6,853 nt of DNA from Deltaproteobacteria bacterium (GTDB lineage Bacteria; Bdellovibrionota_C; UBA2361; OMII01): NCBI GenBank assembly GCA_023262305.1, contig JALRCK010000114.1:1-6853 (forward strand), in the 5' to 3' direction. The translations under genes were made by a program, and so were the position numbers. Below are positions 1-5,586 of the stretch, one piece after another. The first letter of the stretch is position 1. Every line of letters begins with the position of its first letter. Below the pieces are notes generated by a model. The model was not told the DNA's origin, searched no databases, and saw only the letters and a list, made by a program, of their open reading frames with translations.

Positions 1-128
1 CCCATCAAAAACAGCCTCTGCCCCCCTATTTTTGAGCACATTCGCAGCTCTAAAACACCTTTTGGGCAAAACGTAGTAAAAAGCCGCGAAGAGCGACAAC
101 TGTCCTACATCTTACTGGTACGAGAACC

Positions 129-157
129 TTTCTCTTAATCTCGTATAGGTCTATAAC
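129..157 (+). promoter_or_regulatory. weak candidate promoter for the E2-rsmD unit
   Basis: A TATAAC hexamer at 152-157 is a fair -10 box. The best-spaced -35 candidate, TTTCTC at 129-134 with a 17-nt spacer, matches the consensus poorly. A transcript would start near 164, about 30 nt before the E2 start. This is a pattern match only, and the main promoter could lie upstream of the window, with E1 genes for example. Confidence 0.22.
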
Positions 158-180
158 GACTATTGTTTTTCAAGTTAGTC

Positions 181-185
181 AGGAG
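181..185 (+). promoter_or_regulatory. ribosome binding site of the E2 gene
   Basis: AGGAG lies 8 nt before the ATG at 194. This strong Shine-Dalgarno match at good spacing fixes the E2 start. Confidence 0.8.
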
Positions 186-193
186 CCGTTCAG

Positions 194-1498
194 ATGAAAG
201 TTGAGATGCTGATGCCACAGATGGGTGAGTCTATCGCCGAGGCTACCATTTCCAAGTGGCGCAAGAAGCCGGGTGATACCGTTGCCAAAGACGAGGTCAT
301 TCTTGAGATCTCAACCGACAAAGTCGACTCTGAGATCCCAGCTCCAGCTGCCGGTGTGATTGCCGAACTCCTCTTCAATGAGGGTGATGTTGTCCCCGTC
401 AAAACAAAGATCGCGATCATCGACACCGCTGGCGGTGCTGCAGCGGCTCCATCAACTAGTGGAAACGCAGCCGTAAAGGAGGCTCCCGCTCCCAAAGCTG
501 CTCCGGTAGTTGAGGTAGCACCGGCTCGGGTAGAGCCAGTTGCCGCAGCTGCTGCGAGCGCTCAAAGCGCGAAGTTCTACTCACCTCTCGTTAAGAGCCT
601 CGCCGAGAAACACGGAATTCCCCTTGCGGAGCTCGATGCCCTCACCGGCTCCGGTCAAGGTGGACGCCTTACCAAAGAGGACCTGCTCAAGTACGTTGAT
701 ACCCGGTCCGCTCAACCTGCAGCGGCGCCACAGGCTCCAGCAGCGCCCGCTGCGAAAGCAGCTCCGGCAGCTGCTACTCCAACAGGGGATTGGGGAGCCG
801 ATGGCACACGCGTTGTGATGATGGATGCGATGCGCCAAGCGATTGCGGATCACATGGTGCGATCGAAACAAACGAGCCCGCATGTGTACTCGATCCAAGA
901 GGTCGATGTCACTAACATCGCGAACTGGAGAGCCAAGAATAAGTCAGCTTTTGAAAAGGCTGAAGGATTTAGCTTGAGCTTCACTCCATTCTTCCTTGAA
1001 GCCACAGTCAAAGCGCTTGAGGCCTTCCCATATGTTAATTGCTCGCTTGAAGGCAAAAAGATCATCCTCAAGAAGCATGTGAACCTCGGCTGCGCGGTCG
1101 CTCTCGGCAACACCGGGCTGATCGTTCCTGTGATCAAGAAGGCAGAGGAGAAGAATTTTGTCGGCATCGCGAGATCCCTCAATGACCTCGCCCAACGCGC
1201 CCGCAACAAGAAGCTCGTTCCGGATGATGTCGCAGGTGGAACGTTCACCGTAACAAATCCAGGGGTATTTGGAACGATCATCGGAACACCGATAATCAAT
1301 CAGCCTCAGGTTGCAATCCTCTGCCTCGGTGCGATTAAAAAACGCCCCGTAGTCATCGACGACATGATCGCTATTCGACAGATGTGCTACCTGACCCTCT
1401 CCTACGATCACCGTATCGTTGACGGCTCACTCGGAGGACAGTTCCTCGCATTCATCAGGGACTACCTCGAGAACTGGGATCAGAACCGAACACTGTAG
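194..1498 (+). CDS. 2-oxo acid dehydrogenase E2 component (dihydrolipoyl acyltransferase)
   Basis: This is the core acyltransferase of a pyruvate, 2-oxoglutarate or branched-chain 2-oxo acid dehydrogenase complex. It moves the acyl group from E1 via a swinging lipoyl arm to CoA. Seen in its 434 residues: an N-terminal lipoyl domain (about 1-77) with the lipoylated lysine K43 in TDKV; an Ala/Pro-rich linker (about 78-127); a peripheral subunit-binding domain (about 128-168, with GRLTKEDLL); a second Ala/Pro linker (about 169-200); and the catalytic domain (about 203-434) ending in DHRIVDG (405-411), with active-site H406 and D410. Length and domain order are normal for a one-lipoyl E2. The start is supported by AGGAG and by the lipoyl domain beginning at residue 1. 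Substrate class cannot be settled: the catalytic domain looks branched-chain-type to me, but no E1 or E3 gene is in view, so I give no symbol. rsmD follows after 4 nt. Confidence 0.95.
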   Translation: MKVEMLMPQMGESIAEATISKWRKKPGDTVAKDEVILEISTDKVDSEIPAPAAGVIAELLFNEGDVVPVKTKIAIIDTAGGAAAAPSTSGNAAVKEAPAPKAAPVVEVAPARVEPVAAAAASAQSAKFYSPLVKSLAEKHGIPLAELDALTGSGQGGRLTKEDLLKYVDTRSAQPAAAPQAPAAPAAKAAPAAATPTGDWGADGTRVVMMDAMRQAIADHMVRSKQTSPHVYSIQEVDVTNIANWRAKNKSAFEKAEGFSLSFTPFFLEATVKALEAFPYVNCSLEGKKIILKKHVNLGCAVALGNTGLIVPVIKKAEEKNFVGIARSLNDLAQRARNKKLVPDDVAGGTFTVTNPGVFGTIIGTPIINQPQVAILCLGAIKKRPVVIDDMIAIRQMCYLTLSYDHRIVDGSLGGQFLAFIRDYLENWDQNRTL

Positions 1499-1502
1499 TC
1501 GC

Positions 1503-2078
1503 ATGCGAGTCATCAGCGGCTCCGCGAAGGGTCGTGTTCTTAAAGCTGTTCCCGGAGATTCGACTCGACCGATACTGGATCGAGCGAAGGTCCCTCTCTT
1601 GGATATAGTGCGACCTCAACTCTCCGGAGCCTCCGTGCTCGATCTCTTTGGGGGCACAGGTCAGATCGGGATAGAGGCGCTCAGCCAAGGAGCATCACAC
1701 TGCGTGTTCCTCGACACCAACGCACGCGCCGTCGCTACCATCAAAGAGAACCTTGAAACAACCCAGCTCTCAGACAAAGCTGAGGTTCGTCACACCGACG
1801 CGTTCATCTACCTCAAAAACTGCGCTAAGGCATTTGACCTCATCTTCATCGCTCCACCTCAGTACAAAGGTCTCTGGATAGAGGCGATGCGTATCATCGC
1901 TGAGCGACCACACCTCATTACGGAGCGTGGCATCATCGTCGTTCAGATTGACCCAAAAGAGTACGAGCCCCTTGAGCTGGTGTCATTTCAAGAGAATTCC
2001 CAGCGCAAATACGGAAACACGCTCTTTGTGTTCTACTCACATAGCCCTGCCGGGGGCGCCCCATCCTCCCATTCATAA
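1503..2078 (+). CDS. rsmD: RsmD-family 16S rRNA (guanine-N2)-methyltransferase with variant motif IV
   Basis: RsmD methylates N2 of G966 (E. coli numbering) in 16S rRNA during 30S assembly, using S-adenosylmethionine. Seen in its 191 residues: the family's typical opening MRVISGSAKGR; the STRPILDR segment (20-27), matching the usual TRPTxDR; SAM-binding motif I, VLDLFGGTGQIGIEAL (45-60); and motif IV region FDLIFIAPPQY (111-121). The family normally has DPPY/DPPF there, whereas here A117 replaces the acidic residue; the usual E of the 'REALF' segment is also replaced (AKVPLL, 28-33). The frame is open back to 1419 inside the E2 gene, but I chose 1503 because family similarity begins exactly there. 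The gap to the E2 stop is 4 nt and no Shine-Dalgarno is evident, so translation is probably coupled to E2. The Ser/Pro/Gly-rich tail (180-191) is not conserved. Family assignment is good; exact target and activity are less sure because of the motif change. Confidence 0.82.
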   Translation: MRVISGSAKGRVLKAVPGDSTRPILDRAKVPLLDIVRPQLSGASVLDLFGGTGQIGIEALSQGASHCVFLDTNARAVATIKENLETTQLSDKAEVRHTDAFIYLKNCAKAFDLIFIAPPQYKGLWIEAMRIIAERPHLITERGIIVVQIDPKEYEPLELVSFQENSQRKYGNTLFVFYSHSPAGGAPSSHS

Positions 2079-2121
2079 CCCCCTGATTTCACACTTTCCA
2101 TCCAGTACTCTTAGCCGCGAA

Positions 2122-2149
2122 TTGCTTAGCCAGTAGCGAGGCTTATACT
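2122..2149 (+). promoter_or_regulatory. sigma-70-type promoter for the 139-residue protein
   Basis: TTGCTT (2122-2127), a 16-nt spacer and TATACT (2144-2149) make the best promoter match in the window, with the -10 box differing from consensus at one base. Predicted transcription starts near 2156, giving a 5' leader of about 62 nt before the ATG at 2218. A 7-bp direct repeat CTTAGCC (2110-2116 and 2125-2131, 15 bp apart) overlaps the -35 region and could be a pair of regulator half-sites (inference). Confidence 0.55.
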
Positions 2150-2152
2150 GAG

Positions 2153-2165
2153 AACGGTGACCGTT
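2153..2165. promoter_or_regulatory. candidate operator: perfect palindrome at the predicted transcription start
   Basis: AACGGT-G-ACCGTT is a perfect 6-bp inverted repeat around one central base. It starts 3 bp downstream of the -10 box and covers the predicted +1, the classic position for a repressor operator. No regulator gene is visible in the window, and the palindrome is short enough to occur by chance. Confidence 0.4.
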
Positions 2166-2169
2166 TCGA

Positions 2170-2192
2170 TAGGCATAGGTTGAGTTTGCCTA
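2170..2192 (+). repeat. inverted repeat / possible small hairpin in the 5' leader
   Basis: TAGGCA (2170-2175) and TGCCTA (2187-2192) are perfect complements around an 11-nt loop, inside the predicted 5' untranslated region and upstream of the ribosome binding site. It could be a weak RNA hairpin or a second DNA-binding site. A 6-bp stem with so wide a loop is only marginally stable. Confidence 0.3.
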
Positions 2193-2205
2193 AGGAACAA
2201 AGGGT

Positions 2206-2213
2206 GGGAAGAG
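2206..2213 (+). promoter_or_regulatory. ribosome binding site of the 139-residue protein
   Basis: GGGAAGAG lies 4 nt before the first ATG (2218) and 7 nt before the second, adjacent ATG (2221). The spacing slightly favours the second ATG, which would shorten the protein by one residue. Confidence 0.45.
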
Positions 2214-2217
2214 AAAA

Positions 2218-2637
2218 ATGATGAATCCGAGCCAAGAAGGACCACATAGAACAGTAACGAGCTTTCAAGCAGCTGAAGCGTCATCACCCCTTGATGCACT
2301 CAAAGGCCCCTCAGTCATCCGACCGGTGTCCACCTCACTTCTTGCATCAAAATCTCGCCCGGACGGTGGGCTTGATGAGATCTATCACGAAGTTCCATCT
2401 TGGGACGGACACAAGGGAGCCGTATTTTTAGTTTCCGACACCCCTGCTCCAGGTCCCAAGCAAGAACACCCAGTGCTTCAACGGATATTTTATACGATGG
2501 TTCCACCAACAGGCTCAGAGCAATTCCTGGCAAGTATCATCGAAAGATTCTCTGACTCGCCCGCTCCATTTGAGGATCTCTTTACCAGCACATTCAAGGG
2601 ACAGCTCCTTACTGCATACCCTAAGAACCACGAGTAA
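2218..2637 (+). CDS. hypothetical protein, 139 residues, own promoter
   Basis: I do not recognise a family. The first ~50 residues are rich in Ser, Pro, Gly and Thr and are probably disordered. The rest alternates short hydrophobic strands with charged stretches: LDEIYHEVPSWDG (about 52-64), then GAVFLVSD, then RIFYTMVPPTG (about 89-99), and a helix-like SEQFLASIIERF (about 100-111). There is no signal peptide, membrane segment or metal-binding Cys/His cluster, so it is likely a small cytoplasmic protein. Evidence that it is real: a good promoter and ribosome binding site precede it, it begins with tandem ATGs, it fills the space between rsmD and the convergent kinase homologue, and no competing frame is better. 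It stands alone on its strand, 139 nt after rsmD and 23 nt from the end of the opposing gene. Confidence 0.7.
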   Translation: MMNPSQEGPHRTVTSFQAAEASSPLDALKGPSVIRPVSTSLLASKSRPDGGLDEIYHEVPSWDGHKGAVFLVSDTPAPGPKQEHPVLQRIFYTMVPPTGSEQFLASIIERFSDSPAPFEDLFTSTFKGQLLTAYPKNHE

Positions 2638-2652
2638 CGCCGACGTGTTGCC

Positions 2653-2674
2653 GCGAGAGTCTACTCGCTCTTCT
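2653..2674 (+). terminator. weak hairpin between convergent genes
   Basis: GCGAG (2653-2657) pairs with CTCGC (2664-2668) around a 6-nt loop, followed by a pyrimidine run (TCTTCTT) on the + strand. It lies where transcription of the 139-residue gene should stop. The stem is only 5 bp and the T-tract is broken, so it is a poor terminator and extends into the 3' end of the opposing gene. Confidence 0.25.
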
Positions 2675-3563
2675 TGACCGACTCTAATTCCAGGTCGCTC
2701 ACCCGAGAGACCGAGCCCCTGGTTGCCGCTACAGCCTGTGCGTACTGGGCAGCTGCCCCACAGCATCGCGTCAATGAAGACCCCGCAAAAACATGATGAA
2801 CAAATCCAGCCAAGAGCGCCTCGTGCCAACCGAATAGATCCTCTCGGGATTCCTTTGACAGATCTATTCCTACTTGCTCTCCCGCTATCGAGGAGATCAG
2901 AGCACCCTGCAAAGGATCAGCGAGCACAGCATACGATACGCCATATCGTTCAGTGATAGCCGGCGCCAAGAGCCCCGGCTCAAGGTCGGGCAATCCCAGG
3001 ATATCACACACAGTCGATATGTCCCTGCCACGAATATGCGCCACCGAAGCCACGGCGAGCCCGACCTCAAGCTCGTCTCGGGTTGGAACTACAACCGAAC
3101 AATCAATATCGAAAACTTTGAACGAGGGAGGACTTGCATCCAAGAGCGCCCTGAACGCGCTCCCCGTCCCTGGATCACGTAGCGTCGCCGAGCTCCAAAA
3201 AAAGATGTCGGCCTCATCCACGGCTTCTCGAAGTTGCGGTGTTAACTCAAGGCAAGCTCCAGCGCCTCGTTGACGCGACCTCAAAACGAAGCTGCCATCG
3301 ATGAGAGTTTCGAACTCCGCAACCTCTGTCGCTTCATATGAGTGCTGCTGCACTAGAGAAATATCAACACCCCACGACGAGATCTCTGCAAGAATTCCCT
3401 CTCCTTGACTATCCGTTCCAACGACCCCTACGCAACGCACCGTTCGTCCGAGTGCTGCCAACCGCACCGCGAACGTCGCAGCACCCCCTCCAAGTAAGGG
3501 TCCTGCTGGCGTTGAGTCCAACCGAATATCACCGAGAGCGAGTGTATGGGGATCTTTTCTCAT
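2661..3563 (-). CDS. PfkB/ribokinase-fold protein with lost catalytic motifs (predicted pseudokinase)
   Basis: This 300-residue protein has the length and order of a PfkB-family sugar kinase and aligns almost without gaps over its N-terminal half to the kinase encoded on its other side. Kept: ALGDIRLD with D16, a GG pair (25-26) and the AGF helix (252-254). Lost, by alignment to the neighbour: the sugar-binding Asn of GGxxxN is T30; DINLR becomes DIDCS (152-156); NxxE becomes RGRD (178-181); TLGxxG becomes ADPLQG (215-220); and DTxGxGD becomes DLFGWHE (242-248), so the catalytic Asp is E248 and the glycine anion hole is gone. The frame is uninterrupted, which argues against simple decay. A regulatory, ligand-binding or partner role is inferred; a changed substrate is possible. 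No upstream in-frame ATG precedes the first stop, so the start is 3563, though without a clear Shine-Dalgarno. Confidence 0.85.
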   Translation of the reverse strand: MRKDPHTLALGDIRLDSTPAGPLLGGGAATFAVRLAALGRTVRCVGVVGTDSQGEGILAEISSWGVDISLVQQHSYEATEVAEFETLIDGSFVLRSRQRGAGACLELTPQLREAVDEADIFFWSSATLRDPGTGSAFRALLDASPPSFKVFDIDCSVVVPTRDELEVGLAVASVAHIRGRDISTVCDILGLPDLEPGLLAPAITERYGVSYAVLADPLQGALISSIAGEQVGIDLSKESREDLFGWHEALLAGFVHHVFAGSSLTRCCGAAAQYAQAVAATRGSVSRVSDLELESVKKSE

Positions 3564-3700
3564 AATGTGGACGAGGTGACGCGATGCATCATCCTCTGAA
3601 TCCTACATCGTTGCATGCTCCGCACCAAGAGGAATGCACTTGAAGAGGGCTAGTTTCGCTGGCATAAGGAGCACAGACTATAGATGCTGCAGCCACCCGT
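3564..3700. promoter_or_regulatory. divergent control region between the two PfkB-family genes
   Basis: These 137 bp separate the two divergent starts and must hold both promoters if each is transcribed independently. Visible elements are two short palindromes, GATGCATC (3583-3590) and GCATGC (3613-3618), a leftward promoter-like pair, and a strong rightward Shine-Dalgarno (TAAGGAG, 3665-3671). I see no convincing rightward -35/-10 pair. A shared regulator acting on both genes is plausible but not shown. Confidence 0.45.
3600..3628 (-). promoter_or_regulatory. candidate promoter for the pseudokinase gene
   Basis: On the minus strand, TTGGTG (3628-3623) and TAGGAT (3605-3600) are separated by 17 nt. 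They match consensus at 3 of 6 and 4 of 6 bases. Transcription would start near 3593, next to the palindrome GATGCATC (3583-3590), leaving a leader of about 30 nt. Confidence 0.3.
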
Positions 3701-3704
3701 ATGA
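3684..3704 (+). CDS. possible six-codon leader frame coupled to the fructokinase start
   Basis: ATG at 3684 opens a frame encoding MLQPPV and stopping at TGA 3702-3704, which overlaps the kinase ATG (3701-3703) in an ATGA arrangement. The only strong Shine-Dalgarno nearby, TAAGGAG (3665-3671), lies 12 nt before this ATG but 29 nt before the kinase ATG, too far to serve it directly. Ribosomes could therefore translate the short frame and re-initiate on the kinase. Against this, 12 nt is a long spacing and so short a frame arises easily by chance. An in-frame ATA at 3680, 8 nt from the Shine-Dalgarno, is another conceivable kinase start. Confidence 0.3.
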   Translation: MLQPPV

Positions 3705-4624
3705 CAGGTATCCCCGAAAACCCCTCCGTTGTCGCCCTAGGAGAGATCCTATGGGATGTTCTCCCCACAGAGAAGCTTCTCGGTGGCGCGCCCGCAAACT
3801 TCTGTCACCGCCTCCGTCAATTGGGGGTTAACGCCCGAATGGTGAGTCGAACCGGAGCGGATGCGCTCGGAGATGAGCTGGTGAGAGGTCTCAGGGCGCT
3901 CAACTTCGACGTCTCTCTCATCCAAGTCGACCCGAAACATCCAACTGGTACGGTTGATGTCTCACTTACAGCCGATGGCAATCCAACTTTCACGATTAAC
4001 ACCGATGTCGCCTACGACTATCTTGAGGCGACGCCTGAACTGATTGAAGCGGCGCAGGCCAGTTCGCTCATCTGTTTCGGAACGCTCGTTCAAAGAAGTC
4101 CGGTGACAAGGGACACCATATACCAAGTTCTTGATGCAGCTCCGAACGCGACGAAGTTTCTCGACATCAACCTTCGAAAGAACTGTTACTCTGCAGAGAC
4201 CGTCTCAGCGTCCCTGCACCGTGCAGATATTGTGAAGCTCAACACCTCCGAGGTGACTATCATCTCTGGTCTCCTTCACCTTGACGCGGACGACCCCCAA
4301 AAATTAGCGGGCAAGCTCATCCAAGACTTCGGCGTGACTACCGTTCTCGTTACCCTTGGAGAGGAGGGGGTGTACGCTCTTGATGCCCTTCGACACGAGG
4401 TTACGGTCCCCGGTATCTCAATACAGGTGGTTGATACCATTGGCTCGGGCGATTCATTCGCAGCCGGATTCGTCTCAACGTACCTTAGAGGCGCTCCCCT
4501 TGAAGAGTGTTGCCACTTTGGTAATCTTACAGGAGCGCTCAATGCGACGAAGAAGGGTGGGATGCCGGACATCTCCCCTTCGGAGCTTCAGCTTTTTCTC
4601 GGAAAACACCGAAGAGCTGCCTAG
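3701..4624 (+). CDS. PfkB-family carbohydrate kinase, fructokinase-like
   Basis: An ATP-dependent cytoplasmic sugar kinase, most like bacterial fructokinases (D-fructose to fructose 6-phosphate). Seen in its 307 residues: VVALGEILWD with sugar-contacting D19; GGAPAN (28-33), PfkB signature 1, with N33; RTGADALGDEL (50-60); CFGTLVQRS (125-133), common in fructokinase-like members; DINLRKN (155-161); the NxxE motif NTSE (181-184); TLGEEG (218-223); and signature 2, DTIGSGDSF (245-253), with catalytic base D251 and its glycine anion hole. All functional positions are present and the length is typical. The sugar cannot be fixed from motifs alone, so no symbol is given. The divergent upstream neighbour is a collinear paralogue that has lost these motifs. 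panB follows after 50 nt, probably on the same transcript. The ATG has no Shine-Dalgarno at normal spacing and overlaps a short upstream frame. Confidence 0.93.
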   Translation: MTGIPENPSVVALGEILWDVLPTEKLLGGAPANFCHRLRQLGVNARMVSRTGADALGDELVRGLRALNFDVSLIQVDPKHPTGTVDVSLTADGNPTFTINTDVAYDYLEATPELIEAAQASSLICFGTLVQRSPVTRDTIYQVLDAAPNATKFLDINLRKNCYSAETVSASLHRADIVKLNTSEVTIISGLLHLDADDPQKLAGKLIQDFGVTTVLVTLGEEGVYALDALRHEVTVPGISIQVVDTIGSGDSFAAGFVSTYLRGAPLEECCHFGNLTGALNATKKGGMPDISPSELQLFLGKHRRAA

Positions 4625-4660
4625 TTCCGAGACTCGTCGGTGAGATGCGTTAACCAGTGC

Positions 4661-4667
4661 AAGAGAG
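4661..4667 (+). promoter_or_regulatory. ribosome binding site that decides the panB start
   Basis: AAGAGAG lies 7 nt before the ATG at 4675. An in-frame GTG at 4657 would add six residues (MQESFT) but has only a weak purine stretch before it, and this AAGAGAG would then fall inside the coding region. The ATG is preferred. Confidence 0.55.
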
Positions 4668-4674
4668 TTTCACC

Positions 4675-5586
4675 ATGCGCATCACCGTGCCGATAGTCAA
4701 AGAATGGAAAGTACGCGACGGCGATCGCAAGCCCCTCGTGATGGTGACGGCCTACGACTACACATTCGCTACCATCGCTGAAGCTGCGGGCATGGACATC
4801 CTTCTCGTCGGAGACTCCCTTGGCATGGTTATTCAGGGGCAATCGTCTACTCTCCCGGTGACACTCGACGAGGTTATCTACCACTCTCGCTGCGTAGCTC
4901 GGGGCACAACGAATGCGCTCGTGATCGCCGACATGCCCTTTCTCTCTTACCAGATCTCAGACGAACGGGCGATCGAATCCGCGGGTCGACTTATCAAAGA
5001 GGGTGGCGCAGCTGGGGTAAAACTTGAAGGAGGAGAAGTTGTCGCGCCGACCGTGCGAAAGCTGGTCGCCCTTGATATCCCCGTCATGGGCCATGTTGGA
5101 ATGACCCCTCAGTCAGTGCACCGTATGGGGGGATTCAAAGTCCAAGGCAAGTCTGGTACTCATGGCGCGGGCTCTGCAGAGCAGATCTTACGTGACGCTA
5201 GAGCGCTTGAGGAGGCTGGCGCATTCTGCGTTGTGATAGAGTGCGTTCCACAAGATCTCGCAGCTCACATCACGGAGCAGCTCTCTATCCCTACGATCGG
5301 AATCGGAGCTGGATCCTCATGCGATGGGCAGGTTCTGGTGAGCTATGACCTGCTGGGCTTGCACTCCGGTGAGCACAGACCAAAGTTTCTCAAACAGTTC
5401 GCGCAGCTCGGACAGCTTGCCACCCAAGCGCTCAAAACATACGGTCAGGAGGTTCGAACCAAGTTGTTCCCGTCACAATCGGAGTGTTACGGAGACTCCC
5501 ATCCTCGCCCAACGATAGCGCGTGAAAAACCTGACATGCCTGACAATCAGGATACTCACCTGAAATCGCCAAAAGCAGTCGCTTAG
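4675..5586 (+). CDS. panB: 3-methyl-2-oxobutanoate hydroxymethyltransferase (ketopantoate hydroxymethyltransferase)
   Basis: PanB adds a hydroxymethyl group from 5,10-methylenetetrahydrofolate to 3-methyl-2-oxobutanoate, giving 2-dehydropantoate, the first committed step to pantothenate and CoA. The enzyme is a cytoplasmic Mg-dependent TIM barrel. Seen from the ATG start: VTAYDYTFA (24-32); VGDSLGM (45-51) with metal ligand D47; IADMPFLSY (84-92) with metal ligand D86; VKLEGG (115-120) with K116 and E118; GHVGMTPQS (139-147); VIECVP (187-192) with the catalytic base E189, equivalent to E. coli E181; and GIGAGSSCDGQVLV (209-222). All expected active-site residues are present. The core ends near residue 273; the last 30 residues (274-303) are a hydrophilic Pro/Asp/Lys-rich extension that typical PanB proteins lack. 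No panC or panD is in view. The stop overlaps that of the convergent gene by 4 nt. Confidence 0.96.
   Translation: MRITVPIVKEWKVRDGDRKPLVMVTAYDYTFATIAEAAGMDILLVGDSLGMVIQGQSSTLPVTLDEVIYHSRCVARGTTNALVIADMPFLSYQISDERAIESAGRLIKEGGAAGVKLEGGEVVAPTVRKLVALDIPVMGHVGMTPQSVHRMGGFKVQGKSGTHGAGSAEQILRDARALEEAGAFCVVIECVPQDLAAHITEQLSIPTIGIGAGSSCDGQVLVSYDLLGLHSGEHRPKFLKQFAQLGQLATQALKTYGQEVRTKLFPSQSECYGDSHPRPTIAREKPDMPDNQDTHLKSPKAVA

Larger units (their letters stand above)
1..193. other. 5' leader region upstream of the E2 gene, no gene recognised
   Basis: This stretch is A/T-richer than the genes that follow. The only open frame entering from the left edge is + frame 1, about 45 codons ending at TAA 136-138. 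Its translation resembles no family I know, so I do not call it a gene, although it could be the tail of something cut off by the window. No convincing hairpin terminator is present. The right end carries the ribosome binding site of the E2 gene and weak promoter-like hexamers. Confidence 0.5.

Noticed and set aside
1..138. Frame-1 open stretch entering from the left edge as the tail of an upstream gene
   Set aside because: Only about 45 codons, no recognisable similarity, and composition typical of intergenic DNA; it cannot be supported or excluded.
540..818. A + strand open frame rich in Arg, Leu and Gln inside the E2 linkers
   Set aside because: It is the out-of-frame reading of the Ala/Pro-rich linkers and binding domain; its odd composition comes from GCN/CCN repeats.
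850..1411. Two long antisense open frames across the E2 catalytic domain
   Set aside because: They lie opposite a clearly conserved coding region, their translations have no recognisable domain, and the open frames follow from the codon composition of the sense gene.
1419..1502. Upstream extension of rsmD by 28 codons overlapping E2
   Set aside because: The added residues are Ser/Thr-rich and unlike the family, whose N-terminus starts exactly at the ATG at 1503.
2053..2062. GGGGCGCCCC palindrome at the end of rsmD as a terminator
   Set aside because: It has no loop and no following T-tract, and lies within the coding sequence.
2723..3565. Several + strand open frames opposite the pseudokinase gene
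   Set aside because: The minus-strand frame aligns along its length with the neighbouring PfkB kinase, so the opposite frames are coincidental.
3640..3668. TTGAAG-N17-CATAAG as the fructokinase promoter
   Set aside because: Its -10 box overlaps the TAAGGAG Shine-Dalgarno, so the transcript would start too late to contain it, and the -10 match is poor.
5539..5551. CCTGA-CAA-TCAGG hairpin near the end of panB as a terminator
   Set aside because: The stem is 5 bp, inside the coding region, with no T-tract after it.
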